A stretch of 64,000 bases of DNA from Lachnospiraceae bacterium (GTDB lineage Bacteria > Bacillota > Clostridia > Lachnospirales > Lachnospiraceae): contig JAISUG010000045.1 in the NCBI GenBank assembly GCA_031272185.1, forward strand, positions 62,001 through 126,000. The letters are read 5' to 3'. The translations under genes were made by a program, and so were the position numbers. This document shows positions 17,369 to 26,015 of this stretch, one piece after another. Each line of letters starts with the position of its first letter. Position 1 is the stretch's first letter. The notes under the pieces are model-generated. The model saw only the letters and a list, made by a program, of their open reading frames with translations. It did not search any database and had not been told where the DNA came from.

Positions 17369-18283
17369 GTGGAAATCACCAGTTATGACAGCATCATGGA
17401 ACGGGCCAGGACGCTGAAAAAACGCGGCGTGGCGGCTGTGGCGGGGGCCGCGGACCGGCATGTCATCGAGGCGACGCTGGAGGCCAGGGAACTGGGCGTG
17501 GCGGAGCCGCTGTTCATAGGCGATGCGGCGAAAATCAAGGGCATCCTGCGGGAAATGGGCCTCAACCCCTCGGAATTTAGGGTGGAAGGGCAGCTGCCCG
17601 GCATGAACGCACCGGAAACCGCGGTGGAGATCATCAAGGCGGGGGAAGCGGATTTCATCATGAAAGGCATGGTGGAAACCAGCGACCTCATGCGCCCGGT
17701 GGTGAAGAAGGAAAACGACCTGCGCACAGGGCGCAACATGAGCCACCTAAGTTTCAACATCCTGCCCGCATACCACAAGCTCATCGTGCTGACGGACGGC
17801 GGCATGACGCCATACCCGGACCTGGCGAAAAAAAAGGACATCGTGGCCAACGTGGTCAACACGCTGCACACATTGGGGTATGAAAGCCCCAAGGTGGCAT
17901 GCCTGTGCTGCAAGGAGACGGTGGATGAGAAGATGCCCGAGACCACCGACGCCCGCGCGCTCCAGGAGATGTCCCTGGCAGGGGAGTTCGGGGCCTGCGA
18001 GGTGGTGGGGCCGGTGTCATTCGACATAGCGTTTTCCAAGGAGATCGCACAGATCAAGGGCTTTGAGGGCCCGCACTGCGGCAATTTCGACGTGGTGCTT
18101 GTGCCAAACATCCATGCCGGTAACATCCTGGGGAAATGCTGGGTGGTGTGGGGCAAGTCCACCATGACGGGGTTCGTGGTGGGGGCGAAGATACCCATCG
18201 TGCTCACCAGCCGGGGCAGCAGCGCCCAGGAGAAATACCTGGCCTTGGCCCTGTCGTCGGTGGTGACCGGGGCGTTCAATTAG
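17369..18283 (+). CDS. ptb: Phosphate butyryltransferase
   Basis: This 304-residue phosphate acetyl/butyryltransferase family enzyme converts butyryl-CoA and phosphate to butyryl phosphate for butyrate kinase. It shows the N-terminal region (ERARTLKKRGVAAVAGAADRHVIEA), the ADFIMKGMVETSDLMRPV segment and the C-terminal STMTGFVVGAKIPIVLTSRG motif. The start is GTG at 17369, chosen for the CTAGGAGGAAACAA site. It is followed after 13 bases by the beta-keto acid cleavage enzyme and is probably cotranscribed with it. Confidence 0.9.
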   Translation: MEITSYDSIMERARTLKKRGVAAVAGAADRHVIEATLEARELGVAEPLFIGDAAKIKGILREMGLNPSEFRVEGQLPGMNAPETAVEIIKAGEADFIMKGMVETSDLMRPVVKKENDLRTGRNMSHLSFNILPAYHKLIVLTDGGMTPYPDLAKKKDIVANVVNTLHTLGYESPKVACLCCKETVDEKMPETTDARALQEMSLAGEFGACEVVGPVSFDIAFSKEIAQIKGFEGPHCGNFDVVLVPNIHAGNILGKCWVVWGKSTMTGFVVGAKIPIVLTSRGSSAQEKYLALALSSVVTGAFN

Positions 18284-18296
18284 AGGAGGAGGAACC

Positions 18297-19133
18297 ATGG
18301 CAGACAACCTGAAAAACAAAGTGATCATCTCGGCGGCTCTCACCGGGGCCATGACGCCCAAGGAGGCGAACCCGTACATACCCATCACCCCGGCGGAGAT
18401 CGCCGATGATGCGTATGCCTGCTGGAAGGCCGGGGCGGCCATCGTGCACCTGCATATGCGTAACGAAAAGGGCGTGGGCACCATGAACAAAGAGCTGTTC
18501 AAGGAAACCATCGACCTGCTTAAGGCGAAGAAAGACTGCGACGTGGTGATCAACTGCACCACTTCCGGCGACAACACCGCCACCTACGAGGACCGCATGG
18601 CGCACCTGGACTACGTGAAGCCGGAGATCGCTTCCTACGACGCCGGGTCATTCAACTGGATGCCGTTCGGGATATTTGACAATGCGCCCCAGTTCCTGGA
18701 ACCCTTGGGGCTGAAGATGAAGGAGCTGGGGATCAAGCCCGAGATCGAGGTGTTTGACTCCGGGTTCTTCGGTGTGGCGAAATACTACATGGACAAAGGC
18801 GTGCTGGTGGCGCCCTGCCACTTCCAGTTCGTGCTGGGCGTGCTGGGCGGTATGGAAGCCACCGTGGAGAACCTGGTGTACCTGTACAAACAGCTGCCCC
18901 CGGGATCCACTTGGTCCGCGCTGGGCATCGGCAAGTACCACTTGCCCATACTGTATGCGACGCTAGCCCTGGGCGGGCATGTCCGGGTGGGGCTGGAAGA
19001 CAATGTGTACTATGCGCCCAAGCAGCATGCCACCAACGTGGCGCTGGTGGAGCGCGCGGCGCGTGTCATCAAGGAGTATGGGAAAGAACCCGCCACGCCT
19101 GATGAGGCACGTGCCATACTGGGGCTGAAGTAG
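18297..19133 (+). CDS. Beta-keto acid cleavage enzyme (BKACE / Kce family)
   Basis: This 278-residue Zn-dependent TIM-barrel enzyme of the BKACE (DUF849) family takes a 3-keto acid and acetyl-CoA and gives acetoacetate plus a new acyl-CoA. It shows the metal-binding HLHMR motif, SYDAGSFNW, VFDSGF and the conserved Glu in HVRVGLEDNVYY. Known members act on 3-keto-5-aminohexanoate (lysine fermentation), dehydrocarnitine and other keto acids. No other lysine-pathway gene is visible here, so the substrate stays open. The nearby CoA-transferase pair could handle the acetoacetate. It has a strong AGAGGAGGAGGAACC site. Confidence 0.85.
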   Translation: MADNLKNKVIISAALTGAMTPKEANPYIPITPAEIADDAYACWKAGAAIVHLHMRNEKGVGTMNKELFKETIDLLKAKKDCDVVINCTTSGDNTATYEDRMAHLDYVKPEIASYDAGSFNWMPFGIFDNAPQFLEPLGLKMKELGIKPEIEVFDSGFFGVAKYYMDKGVLVAPCHFQFVLGVLGGMEATVENLVYLYKQLPPGSTWSALGIGKYHLPILYATLALGGHVRVGLEDNVYYAPKQHATNVALVERAARVIKEYGKEPATPDEARAILGLK

Positions 19134-19155
19134 GGGGGAACGACAAGCGTACCGG

Positions 19156-19253
19156 ATGGCGGGGATGCCATGGCGCGGGCCAAGGGCACCCCATACGGTG
19201 GCCAGCGGGCCGCGCCGCGACGTCTATGGCGGGTATGCCATGGCGAGGGCCAA
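19156..19253. repeat. 28-base direct repeat pair (offset 70)
   Basis: 28 bases at 19156–19183 recur at 19226–19253 with two mismatches, filling the space between the convergent BKACE and LysR genes. They contain the dyad ATGCCATGGC. Confidence 0.88.
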
Positions 19254-19264
19254 ACATCACCCCC

Positions 19265-20170
19265 CTATGCCACGGACCCAGCGGAGCGCTTGGCGATCAA
19301 GGCGCGGAAGAACGTGTCGGTGAGCTCCGACTCCCGGTTCTTCTTGCAGATGGCCACCACGTCGGTGGTGGTGGTGACTTTCGGGGGCCTAAGGACTGCC
19401 AGCTGCTGGTTCGGGTTGAGCTGCTCCCACCAGGAGAGGGGCAGGAGCCCGAACCCCAGGCCCAGGGCGGCGCTGATGAGAAGCGACTCGGTGGTGTTGA
19501 CATTGTAAGTGGGTACCAGGTGGCAGCCTGTCACATCCTGGGCGACGCTGAGCGCCTCCCGCAGGAAAGGCGGGTTCACGTAGGCCGGGTATATGAAAGG
19601 GATGCTCTTTATCAGGTTCGCCAGGGTGGAGATGTCGTCTTCCTTGCGGTAATCGGCGGAGTACACGAAAACGAACTCGTCGGTGCCGAAGGGCAGGATC
19701 TCCAGGTCCTCGTGTTCATACAGCGCGAAGTCGTAGGTGATGCCCACGTGGTAGAGGTTGTGCTTGATGGCCAGGGGTATCTCGCCGAACTCGTATGCCT
19801 CCACCAGGAAGCGGAACATGGGGTAGGTTTCCTGGGTGGCCTTGACCGCATGTTGCAGATAGTTGCTCAGGCTCTTGGGCGATGTGACCCGAAGGGTGCC
19901 GATATGGCCCTTGCCGGCGGAAGCGACATTTTTCATGAGGGAGTCCATGTGGTTGATGAATGAGTCACAGTCCTGGTAGAGCGTCTTCCCGGCCTCGGTG
20001 AGGGATACCATCTTGTTGTTGCGTTCGAAGAGGCGCACCCCCAGCTCGTCCTCCAGGGCCATGATGTGGCGGCTCAAAGTGGACTGGCTGATGTACAGGT
20101 GCTTGGCAGCCTGGGTGATGTTCTTGTACTTGGCGATATACTGGAAATACCTAAGTGACGCAACGTTCAT
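19265..20170 (-). CDS. LysR-type transcriptional regulator 1
   Basis: This 301-residue LysR regulator has an N-terminal winged helix-turn-helix (ITQAAKHLYISQSTLSRHI, about residues 18–36), then a periplasmic-binding-protein-like effector domain. It starts at ATG 20170 behind GGAGG; an in-frame ATG ten codons upstream lacks a site. It is divergent from the two-subunit CoA-transferase, with a palindrome in the shared intergenic region, so it likely controls that operon and itself. The effector cannot be inferred; a CoA-ester or keto acid substrate would fit. Confidence 0.85.
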   Translation of the reverse strand: MNVASLRYFQYIAKYKNITQAAKHLYISQSTLSRHIMALEDELGVRLFERNNKMVSLTEAGKTLYQDCDSFINHMDSLMKNVASAGKGHIGTLRVTSPKSLSNYLQHAVKATQETYPMFRFLVEAYEFGEIPLAIKHNLYHVGITYDFALYEHEDLEILPFGTDEFVFVYSADYRKEDDISTLANLIKSIPFIYPAYVNPPFLREALSVAQDVTGCHLVPTYNVNTTESLLISAALGLGFGLLPLSWWEQLNPNQQLAVLRPPKVTTTTDVVAICKKNRESELTDTFFRALIAKRSAGSVA

Positions 20171-20341
20171 GGGGACCTCCTTGGTATATGGCAGCCGCAC
20201 ATGACCCGAAGATGACGGGGGGATGGACCGGCTGCAAGGGCTATGGCCATGGCGCGTACACTGTGTGGGAAATCAATGGGGACAGGGGCGCCTGCCCTGT
20301 GTTTTGGCGGTGTGGGATGGCTGTGAATGATGCCATCGTCT

Positions 20342-20370
20342 ATAATAACATGAAAAAAACGATTCGTCAA
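20342..20370 (-). promoter_or_regulatory. Predicted promoter of LysR regulator 1
   Basis: Minus-strand TTGACG (20370–20365) and TATTAT (20347–20342) with a 17-base spacer. On the plus strand the same place reads TATAAT (20341–20346), which could serve as the -10 for the CoA-transferase operon, though its -35 is poor. This lies in the 354-base gap 20171–20524. Confidence 0.7.
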
Positions 20371-20381
20371 ATGTAACGAAT
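20362..20381. promoter_or_regulatory. Palindromic operator candidate for LysR regulator 1
   Basis: ATTCGT (20362–20367) and ACGAAT (20376–20381) form a 6-bp inverted repeat with an 8-base centre. It overlaps the -35 box of the regulator's own promoter, the usual place for LysR autoregulation. Confidence 0.6.
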
Positions 20382-20524
20382 GATTGGATGCAATGGACTT
20401 CCCCGTCGGCAATCGGCTGGCTGGAGACTGGCTGGAGAGTGACTTGTAACCCCGTGGGCGGGGAGAGCTGCAACCTGCAAATGAAAGAAATGGCAAATGA
20501 TCAAGCTGCAAAAGGAGGATGCGT

Positions 20525-21181
20525 ATGTCCGGGAAACTGACGACGGCCGCAGAAGCGGCAAATCTGGTGAAGGATGGCATGACCGTCATGATCGGCGGGT
20601 TCATGGCGGTGGGGACGCCGGAGATACTGGTGGACGCGCTGGTGGCAAAGGGCGTGAAGCACCTGACTGTCATCGGCAACGATGCGGGCCTGAACGGCAA
20701 GGGGATAATCAAACTGGTGGAAGCCGGGGCGGTGGACGAACTCATTGTTTCCCATATCGGCATGACGCCTGTGGTGGGCAAGCTCATGGGCGAGGGGACG
20801 CTGAAAGTCACATTGGTCCCCCAGGGGTCCCTGGCGGAAAAAGTCCGCGCCGGCGGCGCGGGCCTGGGCGGCGTGCTCACGCCCACGGGGCTGGGCACGG
20901 AAGTGGCGGCGGGCAAGGACGTGGTGACGGTGGACGGCAAGGACTACCTGCTGGAAAAACCGCTCCATGCGGACGTGGCGCTGATCAGGGGTTCGCTGGT
21001 GGATGAGGACGGGAACGTGATCTACAAAGGCACCACGCGGAATTTCAACCCGCTGATGGCCACCGCGGCCGACACGGTGATCGTGGCGGCACAGGAAGTG
21101 GTGAAGGTGGGCGCCCTGGACAAGGAAGCCATCGCGACGCCCGGTATATTCGTGGACTATATCGTGAGCGGCGAGAAGTAA
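20525..21181 (+). CDS. 3-oxoacid/acyl-CoA transferase, alpha subunit
   Basis: This 218-residue class I CoA-transferase subunit A (AtoD/ScoA/CtfA type) starts with the family segment GMTVMIGGFMAVGTPEILVDAL and the NDAGLNGKGI motif. With the beta subunit 104 bases downstream it moves CoA between short acids, for example butyryl-CoA + acetoacetate to butyrate + acetoacetyl-CoA. ATG 20525 is preferred over ATG 20519 because of the AAAGGAGG distance. It is transcribed away from LysR regulator 1, with a leader of about 170 bases if the -10 at 20341 is used. Confidence 0.88.
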   Translation: MSGKLTTAAEAANLVKDGMTVMIGGFMAVGTPEILVDALVAKGVKHLTVIGNDAGLNGKGIIKLVEAGAVDELIVSHIGMTPVVGKLMGEGTLKVTLVPQGSLAEKVRAGGAGLGGVLTPTGLGTEVAAGKDVVTVDGKDYLLEKPLHADVALIRGSLVDEDGNVIYKGTTRNFNPLMATAADTVIVAAQEVVKVGALDKEAIATPGIFVDYIVSGEK

Positions 21182-21285
21182 AGCACACCTGGGAAACGGG
21201 GTGCAAAGGCTAAATGGGCGGGTGGCGGCTGTATGTATGGCGCCATCGGACGTGGGCGCGGCCCACTTTGGGATGAGGTGAGAGA

Positions 21286-21942
21286 ATGAACGTAAAAGAG
21301 ATCATCGCCCGCAGGGCGGCGAAGGAACTGGAAAACAACATGGTGGTGAACCTGGGGATCGGCCTGCCGACCATGGTGGGGGATTACCTGCCGGAGGGCG
21401 TGCGGATCATCACCCAGTCGGAAAACGGGATACTGGGCATGGCGGGCCTGGCGGACGAGTCCAACACGGACCCCAACATCGTCAATGCCGGTGGGACGCC
21501 CGTCACGGTGCACGACCATGCATGTTTCTTTGACAGCGCCACGTCATTCGTGGTCATCAGGGGCGGCCATGTGGACGCCACGATACTGGGCGCGCTCCAG
21601 GTGGACGAAAAGGGCAACCTGGCCAGCCACATCATCCCGGGCAAGATGGTGCCGGGCATGGGGGGCGCCATGGACCTGGTCACGGGCTCCAAGCGGGTGA
21701 TCGTGGCTATGACCCACACCGCCAAGGGAGACGAGGCCAAGATCCTCAAAGAGATCACATTGCCCGCCACCGCAGTGGGGAAAGTGAACATGATCATCAC
21801 CGAGCTGGCGGTGATCGAGGTCACCCCCGACGGGCTGCTGCTTAAGGAGATCGCAGACACGACCACGGTGGAGGAGGTACAAAGGCTCACGGGTGCGACG
21901 CTGAAAGTCGCGGATGATTTGAAGACATTCGAAGCGGCCTGA
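21286..21942 (+). CDS. 3-oxoacid/acyl-CoA transferase, beta subunit
   Basis: This 218-residue class I CoA-transferase subunit B (AtoA/ScoB/CtfB type) carries the catalytic Glu46, which forms the glutamyl-CoA thioester, in ITQSENGILGMAG. The glycine-rich LGIGLPTMV precedes it and GGAMDLVTGSKRVIVAM follows. Size and order match the alpha subunit upstream. The pair could recycle acetoacetate made by the BKACE enzyme into acetoacetyl-CoA for the thiolases. Confidence 0.9.
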   Translation: MNVKEIIARRAAKELENNMVVNLGIGLPTMVGDYLPEGVRIITQSENGILGMAGLADESNTDPNIVNAGGTPVTVHDHACFFDSATSFVVIRGGHVDATILGALQVDEKGNLASHIIPGKMVPGMGGAMDLVTGSKRVIVAMTHTAKGDEAKILKEITLPATAVGKVNMIITELAVIEVTPDGLLLKEIADTTTVEEVQRLTGATLKVADDLKTFEAA

Positions 21943-22010
21943 GAAACCGGGTTTGCGGACCGCGCATATGGGCCGCCGCACCCGGGATGAAACTGGGTGT
22001 GGGGTGCAGG

Positions 22011-22121
22011 TGTGGCCGGCGGGCGGTTTGGCCGTAGGGGACTTGCGAAATGTGTGCCGCACCGCCGACCGGGGGAAGCGGCTGTGCCGGCGGGAACTGT
22101 GGCCGTGGGGACTTGCGAAAT
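22011..22121. repeat. 41-base direct repeat pair (offset 70)
   Basis: The segment 22011–22051 recurs at 22081–22121 with about seven differences, both ending in GGGGACTTGCGAAAT. It lies between the CoA-transferase and the ABC transporter operon. Confidence 0.85.
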
Positions 22122-22168
22122 ACAGGAGGAACAAGAGGGGGAATCTGGGATAACGAAAGGGAGCCGCC

Positions 22169-23797
22169 ATGCCTAACGGGGAGTTGGGGGATTTGCTGGA
22201 ACTAAGGGGGATCGAAAAGGAGTTCCCGGGCGTCAAAGCGCTCAAGGGCGTGTCTTTCACGGTGAGGCCGGGGGAGATACACGCCCTGTGCGGCGAAAAC
22301 GGCGCGGGGAAGTCCACGCTCATCAAGGTGATCACCGGGGCCCACGCGCACAATGCGGGGGAGTACCTGGTGGATGGGAAAGAGGTGCATTTTTCGTCAA
22401 CGGACGAGGCCATCGGCCTGGGCATATCCTGCGTGTACCAGGAACTGTCCATAGCGCCGCAGCTGGATGTGGCGCAGAACCTGTACATCGGGAACCTGCC
22501 GCGCAAGGGCAGACTCATTGACCACAAGAAACTTTATGCAGAAACATCCAGGATACTGGCGCAGCTGGACCTGGACGTGCCGCCGAAAACCCCGGCGGGG
22601 GAGCTGTCCGTGGGGCAGCAGCAGATGATAGAGATCGGGCGGGCGCTGACCCGCAACGCCCGGTGCATCATCATGGACGAACCCACGTCCTCCCTGTCGG
22701 AAAAAGAAGCGGACACGCTGTTTGGCATCATACGCAAGCTCAAAGCCCGGGGCATCGCCATCGTCTACATCAGCCACAAGCTGGACGAGGTGATGATGCT
22801 CTCGGACCGGATCACGGTGATCCGCGACGGCGAGAACATAGTCACCCAGGACACGTCGAAAACCACCCAGGACGGGCTGATCGCCCACATGATCGGGCGT
22901 TCCCTGGAAAATATGTACAGAAAGGACCCCACCGAGATCGGTGATGTGATGCTTTCGGTGTCGGGGCTCACCCGGCCGGGGGTTTTCACCGACGTGGGGT
23001 TTAATGTGCGCCGGGGCGAAGTGGTGGGGTTCTTCGGCCTGGTGGGCGCGGGTCGCTCGGAGATCATGCGCGCACTGTTCGGCGTGGACCGCTACACCGA
23101 AGGTGAGGTGGTGCTGGACGGGAAGCGGCTAAGGGCCGGGGACCCGCCTGGCGCCATACGCAGCGGGCTGGGGTTCTGCACGGAGGACAGGAAGAAAGAA
23201 GGGCTGATGCTGCGCCTCACCATCCTCCTTAACGCCACCCTGGTGAAACTGCCCCTGATGAGCAAGTACGGCGTCATCGACCGGGCAAAACAAAGGGAAG
23301 AGGCGCACAGATACGTGGAGAGCATCAGCATCAAATGCCCCTCGGTGCACCAGAAGGCCGGCAACCTCTCCGGCGGCAACCAGCAGAAAGTGGTGCTGGC
23401 GAAATGGCTGATGCTCGCCCCCAAGGTGCTCATCGTGGACGAACCCACCCGGGGCATCGACGTGGGTTCCAAGGCGGAGATCTACGGCATCCTGAACGAG
23501 CTGGCGAAAGACGGCATGGGGATCATAGTGGTTTCGTCTGAGATCGAGGAGATCATGGGCGTATGCGACCGGGTGATCACCGTGTTCGAAGGGCGGGTCA
23601 CCGGGGATTTCCCCGTGGAGGGCCTGTCCTCCGACCGAGTCCTGGCCGCCGCGCTGGGCAAGGCCATGGCGCAGCCCACGGGCTTGCCGGCGGCCCCGCC
23701 GGACGGGGCAGGGGCGCATACTGAAGATACGGCGCCGGCGACGACGGTTGAAGCTGCGGCGGGTACGCCGGACGGGCAAGGGGGTGACGAAGCATGA
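22169..23797 (+). CDS. Monosaccharide-type ABC transporter, double ATP-binding subunit
   Basis: This 542-residue RbsA/MglA-type ATPase has two ABC cassettes. Cassette 1 has Walker A GENGAGKST, signature LSVGQQQ and Walker B CIIMDEPTSS. Cassette 2 has the degenerate Walker A GLVGAGRSE, signature LSGGNQQK and Walker B VLIVDEPTRGID. It drives import through the two permeases that follow. The last 40 residues are a Pro/Ala/Gly-rich tail not usual for the family. The end overlaps the next start by four bases (ATGA), so the genes are translationally coupled. Confidence 0.92.
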   Translation: MPNGELGDLLELRGIEKEFPGVKALKGVSFTVRPGEIHALCGENGAGKSTLIKVITGAHAHNAGEYLVDGKEVHFSSTDEAIGLGISCVYQELSIAPQLDVAQNLYIGNLPRKGRLIDHKKLYAETSRILAQLDLDVPPKTPAGELSVGQQQMIEIGRALTRNARCIIMDEPTSSLSEKEADTLFGIIRKLKARGIAIVYISHKLDEVMMLSDRITVIRDGENIVTQDTSKTTQDGLIAHMIGRSLENMYRKDPTEIGDVMLSVSGLTRPGVFTDVGFNVRRGEVVGFFGLVGAGRSEIMRALFGVDRYTEGEVVLDGKRLRAGDPPGAIRSGLGFCTEDRKKEGLMLRLTILLNATLVKLPLMSKYGVIDRAKQREEAHRYVESISIKCPSVHQKAGNLSGGNQQKVVLAKWLMLAPKVLIVDEPTRGIDVGSKAEIYGILNELAKDGMGIIVVSSEIEEIMGVCDRVITVFEGRVTGDFPVEGLSSDRVLAAALGKAMAQPTGLPAAPPDGAGAHTEDTAPATTVEAAAGTPDGQGGDEA

Positions 23798-24774
23798 CCA
23801 AAGACAAACAGTCCCCTCTCCGGTGGTTCTTTTCCTTGAGCGGCAGCGGCGTGTTCGTGGCGCTGCTGGTGTTCATCGCACTGGTTTCCATCGCGGCGCC
23901 CCGGGTGACCGGCGGCCAGTTCTTCACCTGGAGCAACATCATACAGGTGTTCCGGCAGCAGACCTACATCGGCATCATCGCCTGCGGCATGACGCTGGTG
24001 ATCATCACCGGGAACATCGACCTGTCCGTGGGCAGCCAGCTGACGCTGATGACGGTGCTGTGCGCGCAGTTCTCCAATGCCTGGGGCTTCGGCAACTGGG
24101 CGCTGCCCCTGACGCTGCTTGTCGGGGTGACCTGCGGGCTCACAAACGGCCTGCTTGTTTCGGGCCTTAAGCTGAATTCATTCATCACGACCTTGGGCAC
24201 CAGCTCCATATTCGGCGCGCTTGCGCTGATCCTGGTGTCCGGGCACACGCTGCGGGCGAAGACCGCGCTGTTTGACGTCATCGGCACGGGGATGGTTTTG
24301 GGCCTGATCCCGGTGCCGGTGGTCATACTCCTGGCGGTGGTGGCGGTTTTTGCTTTCCTGGCGGGCCGTACGGTGTTCGGGCAGAGGCTCTACGCCATCG
24401 GGGCGAACCCCGTGGCTGCCCGGTTCACGGGCATCAAGAGCCGCAGGGAAGTCGCGATCACTTATGTCCTCAACGGAATCTGCTGCGCCATCGCCGCGAT
24501 AGTGCTCCTTGCCAGGAGCGAATCGGCCAACCCGCAGATCGGCGGGAGCAAGGAGATGGACGTGATCCTGGCGGTGGTGCTGGGCGGCACCAGCATCCTG
24601 GGCGGCAAGGGCAGCGTCTGGGGTACCGTCATAGGGTTCCTGTTCATCGGTTTCATGTCATCCGGTTTTTCATTCCTGGCTTTCAGCCAGTACACACAGT
24701 GGGTCATCATGGGGGTCATCCTCCTGGTCGCGCTGGCGGCGGATCTGTACAGCGAGAAGAGGGGGGGTGTATGA
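23794..24774 (+). CDS. Monosaccharide-type ABC transporter permease A
   Basis: This 326-residue RbsC-like permease has about nine or ten membrane helices. The family motifs ITGNIDLSVGSQLTLMTVL and VVLGGTSILGGKGSVWGT are present; the latter is the coupling region to the ATPase. It is coupled by a four-base overlap to the ATPase upstream and to a second, different permease downstream. The membrane channel is presumably a heterodimer of the two. Confidence 0.92.
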   Translation: MTKDKQSPLRWFFSLSGSGVFVALLVFIALVSIAAPRVTGGQFFTWSNIIQVFRQQTYIGIIACGMTLVIITGNIDLSVGSQLTLMTVLCAQFSNAWGFGNWALPLTLLVGVTCGLTNGLLVSGLKLNSFITTLGTSSIFGALALILVSGHTLRAKTALFDVIGTGMVLGLIPVPVVILLAVVAVFAFLAGRTVFGQRLYAIGANPVAARFTGIKSRREVAITYVLNGICCAIAAIVLLARSESANPQIGGSKEMDVILAVVLGGTSILGGKGSVWGTVIGFLFIGFMSSGFSFLAFSQYTQWVIMGVILLVALAADLYSEKRGGV

Positions 24775-25862
24775 TGAGGGCGGTAAAAGATACGGCGGCG
24801 AAAGTGGATGCGGCGGGGAAAGAGACTGGGGCGGCGGGATGGAGCGGGGGCGCCCAAAAAGGCGCGGCCGCACTGGGTGGCGCGGCGGCGCAAAAAGGGT
24901 TCGGCAGGGCTGTGAGGGATTTCCTGTTCAGCTACAACTCCGCGGTCATATTTGCCGCATTGCTGGTGTTCGCGACGTTTTTCGTGAACAAGTTCAGCCG
25001 CAACTACAGCACAGTCATATTTGACGCAAGCATCTACGGCTGCATAGCCATCGGCCTGTCCCTGGTCATGGTCACGGGGAACATCGACCTGTCGGTGGGG
25101 TTCCAGGCGGCGCTTGGCGCCGTGGTGGTGGTGCAGGTGTCGAAACTGACGGGGAGCCTGCCCCTGGGCGTCATCTGCGGGCTTGCGGCGGGCGCCGTCT
25201 GCGGCGCGCTCAACGGCGCGGTGGTCACCAGGGTGGGCATCAGCCCGCTCATCGCAACCATTGCATCCAACTACATTTTCAAGGGGATAGTGTACTATTT
25301 CACCAAGAACGGCTCCATATACCCCGAGGGCGAGCTGCGGGAGGCGCTGAAAAACAGCATCTCCAAACTGTGGCTGGGCGGGTTCAAGGCGCTGGCGCTG
25401 ACGGTGGTCATAGTGGCAGTGGTTTTGGCAACGCTGGCGTTTATCATGCGCAACACGGATTTCGGGAACAATTTCTACATCGCCGGGGACAATGCCGAGG
25501 CGGGTAAACTGGCGGGGATCAACATCCCCAGGGCGCAGTTTTTCGCCTATGTGCTGTGTGGGCTGCTGTGCGGGCTGGCGGGGGTGTTCCTGGCGTCCAA
25601 CAGCGGCGCGGCGGTGTACACCCAAGGCGAGGGGAGGGACGTGTTCGCCATCTCCGCATGCGTCATCGGCGGCATAAAGATGGCGGGGGGCAAAGGCACC
25701 ATGCTCAATGTCCTCATCGGCATACTGATCATGCGCATCATCTCCACGGGGATGAACCTGATGCTGCTCCCCTCGGCGTGGGTGGACTTCGTTTCGGGCG
25801 TGCTGCTCATCGTGGTGCTGGTCATCGACAAGGTCACGTCGGTGAAGACGGAAGATGCTTGA
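24771..25862 (+). CDS. Monosaccharide-type ABC transporter permease B
   Basis: This 363-residue RbsC-like permease partners permease A. It shows VTGNIDLSVGFQAALGAVV, FGNNFYIAGDNAEAGKLAGI and CVIGGIKMAGGKGTMLNV. A hydrophilic Ala/Gly/Lys-rich extension of about 40 residues precedes the first helix, which is unusual and again of low complexity. It starts at ATG 24771, overlapping the stop of permease A. Confidence 0.9.
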   Translation: MMRAVKDTAAKVDAAGKETGAAGWSGGAQKGAAALGGAAAQKGFGRAVRDFLFSYNSAVIFAALLVFATFFVNKFSRNYSTVIFDASIYGCIAIGLSLVMVTGNIDLSVGFQAALGAVVVVQVSKLTGSLPLGVICGLAAGAVCGALNGAVVTRVGISPLIATIASNYIFKGIVYYFTKNGSIYPEGELREALKNSISKLWLGGFKALALTVVIVAVVLATLAFIMRNTDFGNNFYIAGDNAEAGKLAGINIPRAQFFAYVLCGLLCGLAGVFLASNSGAAVYTQGEGRDVFAISACVIGGIKMAGGKGTMLNVLIGILIMRIISTGMNLMLLPSAWVDFVSGVLLIVVLVIDKVTSVKTEDA

Positions 25863-26015
25863 GGGGCGGCCGGTCTTGGGGCGGCCATGGCGGCAGCCCG
25901 GCATACATGCACTTAGCAAGGCTTCAAAGAAGCGGGGAGACGCCTGAAGCGGCGCGGCCATAAGCGGGTGCGTCAGAGGTTAACCCCTGTTGTCAACATA
26001 GAAAGGAAGGGAATT

